NCBI GenBank assembly: GCA_907163375.1
Contig: CAJQUW010003044.1
Coordinates: 62,001-126,000 of the forward strand
Length of the DNA: 64,000 nucleotides
DNA from: Prostheceraeus crozeri
Taxonomy: Eukaryota > Platyhelminthes > Polycladida > Euryleptidae
Direction of reading: 5' to 3'
Shown here: piece after piece, positions 62,222 through 64,000 of the stretch
Position numbering within the stretch: position 1 is the stretch's first letter
Layout of the letters: every line of letters starts with the position of its first letter
The notes under the pieces: model-generated
What the model was told of the DNA's origin: nothing
Seen by the model: the letters and a program-made list of their open reading frames with translations, nothing else
Database searches by the model: none
Position numbers and translations under genes: made by a program

Positions 62222-62653
62222 TCATCTTTCATTAGAAGATGGATTACATGAAAACTTTTGAATAACAGATTTAAATTGGTGCACATGTAAACGTTTTAAA
62301 ATGAAGTACAATACGAAAGCACCACAAGTTGATGAAAGTGGATGTTGTAGTATGCGCTCATTTCGTTGATATTGACGAGTATGCTTTCTCAACCACTGCT
62401 GTGTTGGTATATTCCGGGGTTGAGCAAGAGAGTCAAATTGTTCACCACGTCTGTCTTTTCCAATAAAGATAGCTTTCCAATGCTTACCTTCTAAATTCTG
62501 TGAATGAGTGTTCAATACGATAAAGATGGGATACTGTTTTATAGTAGTCGGTAAGGTATCTAGCGAATAGACATTATTAAAAGCTTTCAACGTAGCTTCA
62601 TCTGCATTACGCTGCACTTTAGTCTTTATATCGTCAGCATTCAACCAACTCAC
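62222..62653 (-). CDS. Adenain-like cysteine protease
   Basis: 143 residues. Catalytic His (about residue 58, GKHW), Asp (about 74, FDSL) and Cys (about 110, STCGAF) are all present with adenain/Ulp1-like spacing. It starts with GTG directly after the capsid stop (TAGTGA) where ATG would be expected, so this copy may be poorly translated. The C-terminus is shortened by a frameshift compared with the tail in A. Adenain proteases cleave virion precursor proteins during maturation. A lacks the N-terminal half of this gene. Confidence 0.8.
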   Translation of the reverse strand: MSWLNADDIKTKVQRNADEATLKAFNNVYSLDTLPTTIKQYPIFIVLNTHSQNLEGKHWKAIFIGKDRRGEQFDSLAQPRNIPTQQWLRKHTRQYQRNERILQHPLSSTCGAFVLYFILKRLHVHQFKSVIQKFSCNPSSNER

Positions 62654-63762
62654 TAGCGATTATAGTGAAGAATCACGTCACGATACTTAGTTATTTCAAT
62701 ACTGGAATCAAAGACTGAATAAATTAATACATTGATCGTCTCTGTTAGCGTTGTTTCGAACTCCAGATCCAAGCGAATATTATGAGGAACGTTAGCTTGA
62801 CGATAAGGTGCACTAATATCGCTGTCGGCAGTCAAATCAAATGCATAAATAGTATATCCATTTTTAAACTCTTTCATTGTGAGTCCGTTGGTATCGTCTG
62901 TGTTGTGAAAGCCAAAGACATTCATGTAATCAACATGACTACGCAGAAATTGATAAGAAGTAAAATCTCGTTTATAGGGTGGACCAGGATGGCTAACACC
63001 ATTTACACGCAAAGCAATTTCACTTAACTGATTGTGTTTGAAGTTGAAAGGATTCTTCTTGACATTACCATTGAATGCATCATTTTCAACCATTGCTACC
63101 ATGAGGAGCTTTGACACTTCCGATGGAAAAAGACCATCTTTCATAAAACTCTTTTGATCTTTAAGAATAGTAAATGTGAGAAGCTTTGTATGTTGAATGG
63201 GATAAATGGCATTGTTGCGGTTAAGACCCTCAGCATGTCCTCTAATTACACTTGGATTAGCCACCACTCGACGAATGTATACTGTAATATCTTTCACATG
63301 AATTTTAAATTTCACAACTGAAGCAAATGCATTCAACAAAAATTCAGGCTTATTCAATGTAAGCTTGAGTCGCATACTCGTATTACAGAGTAAAAATTTT
63401 GATTGTCTGAAGAAGTCTAAATTAAGTGGACCATATAGCTGACATATTTTACTATCTTTAATCAAAGCAGATCGCTTTACAAAACCAGTGTTTGTCTCAC
63501 TATCAAATAGTGCTGCTTGATCTCTATACCATCCCATTGCTTCCATATGACTGTTTTGAGCTGCTGGATGAAACTGTGATAGAGCATTCAAAAATGCTTT
63601 ATAGGGATAATTGCTTTGACCACCTTCCACCTGTTGCTCTCCAATAGTTAGAGAAGCATCGGGAAATAATGTAGCCAGCGTTAAATTGTTCAGACCAACT
63701 TTATGTGCATCTTCGATTTCAGTTCCATCTTCTTGTTGAATTCTAAACTTCACATCAACCAT
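62653..63762 (-). CDS. Major capsid protein (hexon-like), N-terminally shortened
   Basis: 369 residues in a clean frame. Matches the metazoan Polinton capsid family throughout, with QSNYPYKA, YGPLNLDFFRQSKFLL, GHAEGLN, VENDAFNG..NPFNFKH and YAFDLTADSD. Relative to element A the first 58 or so codons lie upstream in frame, but the ATG itself is missing: a deletion has joined them to the core gene. The first Met left in frame is at 63762. Double jelly-roll fold is known for the family. Confidence 0.85.
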   Translation of the reverse strand: MVDVKFRIQQEDGTEIEDAHKVGLNNLTLATLFPDASLTIGEQQVEGGQSNYPYKAFLNALSQFHPAAQNSHMEAMGWYRDQAALFDSETNTGFVKRSALIKDSKICQLYGPLNLDFFRQSKFLLCNTSMRLKLTLNKPEFLLNAFASVVKFKIHVKDITVYIRRVVANPSVIRGHAEGLNRNNAIYPIQHTKLLTFTILKDQKSFMKDGLFPSEVSKLLMVAMVENDAFNGNVKKNPFNFKHNQLSEIALRVNGVSHPGPPYKRDFTSYQFLRSHVDYMNVFGFHNTDDTNGLTMKEFKNGYTIYAFDLTADSDISAPYRQANVPHNIRLDLEFETTLTETINVLIYSVFDSSIEITKYRDVILHYNR

Positions 63763-63851
63763 CGCATAACTGAAATCAATGTAATCATCGCTAGCGCCAG
63801 GAATAAAAAATTCAATAGGACCAGTATTCTCAGCAGTACGAGGATGATAAT

Positions 63852-64000
63852 CTACAATGATAATCTGTTTGAAATTCGGTTCTTACCACCTCCGCCCGGT
63901 TTTCTTTTTCTTCTAACATTCATTCGTTTATGTGCCTTCCTTTGAGTAGCATTAAAAGTTTGCTGTAATGTTCTTAAACCGCGTTCCTTCCCACGATTTA
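63852..64000 (-). pseudogene. Basic core protein, partial, deletion-joined end
   Basis: The frame entering from the right edge (NRGKERGLRTLQQTF) matches residues 91-105 of the core protein at 8670-9125. Its basic C-terminus is shortened and ends in sequence taken from the leader of the capsid gene, as a result of a deletion of over 100 bp relative to A. The N-terminal part lies beyond the window. Confidence 0.7.

Larger units (their letters stand above)
47748..64000. mobile_element. Polinton/Maverick (adintovirus-like) element B, right end outside the window
   Basis: The left end starts AGTAGTAAGGAATCC, the same leading bases as element A, preceded by AACGAT, which should be the 6-bp target duplication. 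Gene content and order match element A, in reversed orientation: early region, polymerase, pentons, PC4-like, TBP-like, protease, capsid, core. The integrase and ATPase should lie to the right of 64000. Sequence identity to A is moderate, so these are two separate insertions rather than a duplication. Confidence 0.88.

Overview
The window looks like repeat-rich DNA from an animal nuclear genome, probably a marine invertebrate. The evidence is the abundance of TA-target and LTR transposable elements, GT-AG introns and the complete lack of a recognisable host gene. I cannot name the species. Almost every supportable gene belongs to a mobile or virus-derived element.

Two related Polinton/Maverick (adintovirus-like) elements dominate, in opposite orientations. 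Element A (2155-25580, 23.4 kb) is complete at both ends. It has terminal inverted repeats starting AGTAGTAAG and a perfect 6-bp target duplication (CTCCTT). Element B starts at 47748 and runs off the right edge at 64000. Between them they carry a packaging ATPase, a chromodomain retroviral-type integrase, a protein-primed family B DNA polymerase with zinc-finger and endonuclease VII-like segments, a major capsid protein, two paralogous penton/minor-capsid-like proteins, basic core proteins, an adenain-like cysteine protease, two RING-like proteins and several unknown genes. Element A is partly decayed: its polymerase has one TAG, and its capsid gene is frameshifted and fused by deletion to the tail of the protease. 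Element B is more decayed in the polymerase and penton genes but keeps the protease and most of the capsid gene.

Three things stand out. (1) The early region (A minus strand 23.7-20.6 kb; B plus strand 48.8-51.2 kb) has small genes, and five times in the window a gene is followed by a histone-mRNA-type 3' stem-loop. Four or five nucleotides beyond it begins a compact nested pseudoknot with the topology and key nucleotides of an HDV-like self-cleaving ribozyme. Compensatory changes between copies support the helices. Cleavage would leave a transcript ending just where a processed histone mRNA ends. (2) Both elements encode a two-repeat TATA-binding-protein-like protein, read from a frame that overlaps a second conserved frame and sits beside PC4-like proteins. 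(3) An octamer-like ATGCAAA motif lies 20-50 bp upstream of many structural genes, while TATA boxes lie before the early genes.

Other parts of the window: a piggyBac transposase tail (10-658); foldback MITEs (26570-27101, 28390-28822); a Ty3/gypsy LTR retrotransposon (30016-40298) that carries an intact Tc1/mariner-type element inside its 5' LTR and an unclassified DNA transposon inside pol; a degenerate LINE reverse transcriptase (about 46010-47680, minus) into which element B inserted; and long stretches (25.6-30.0 kb, 40.3-46.0 kb) where I see no gene.
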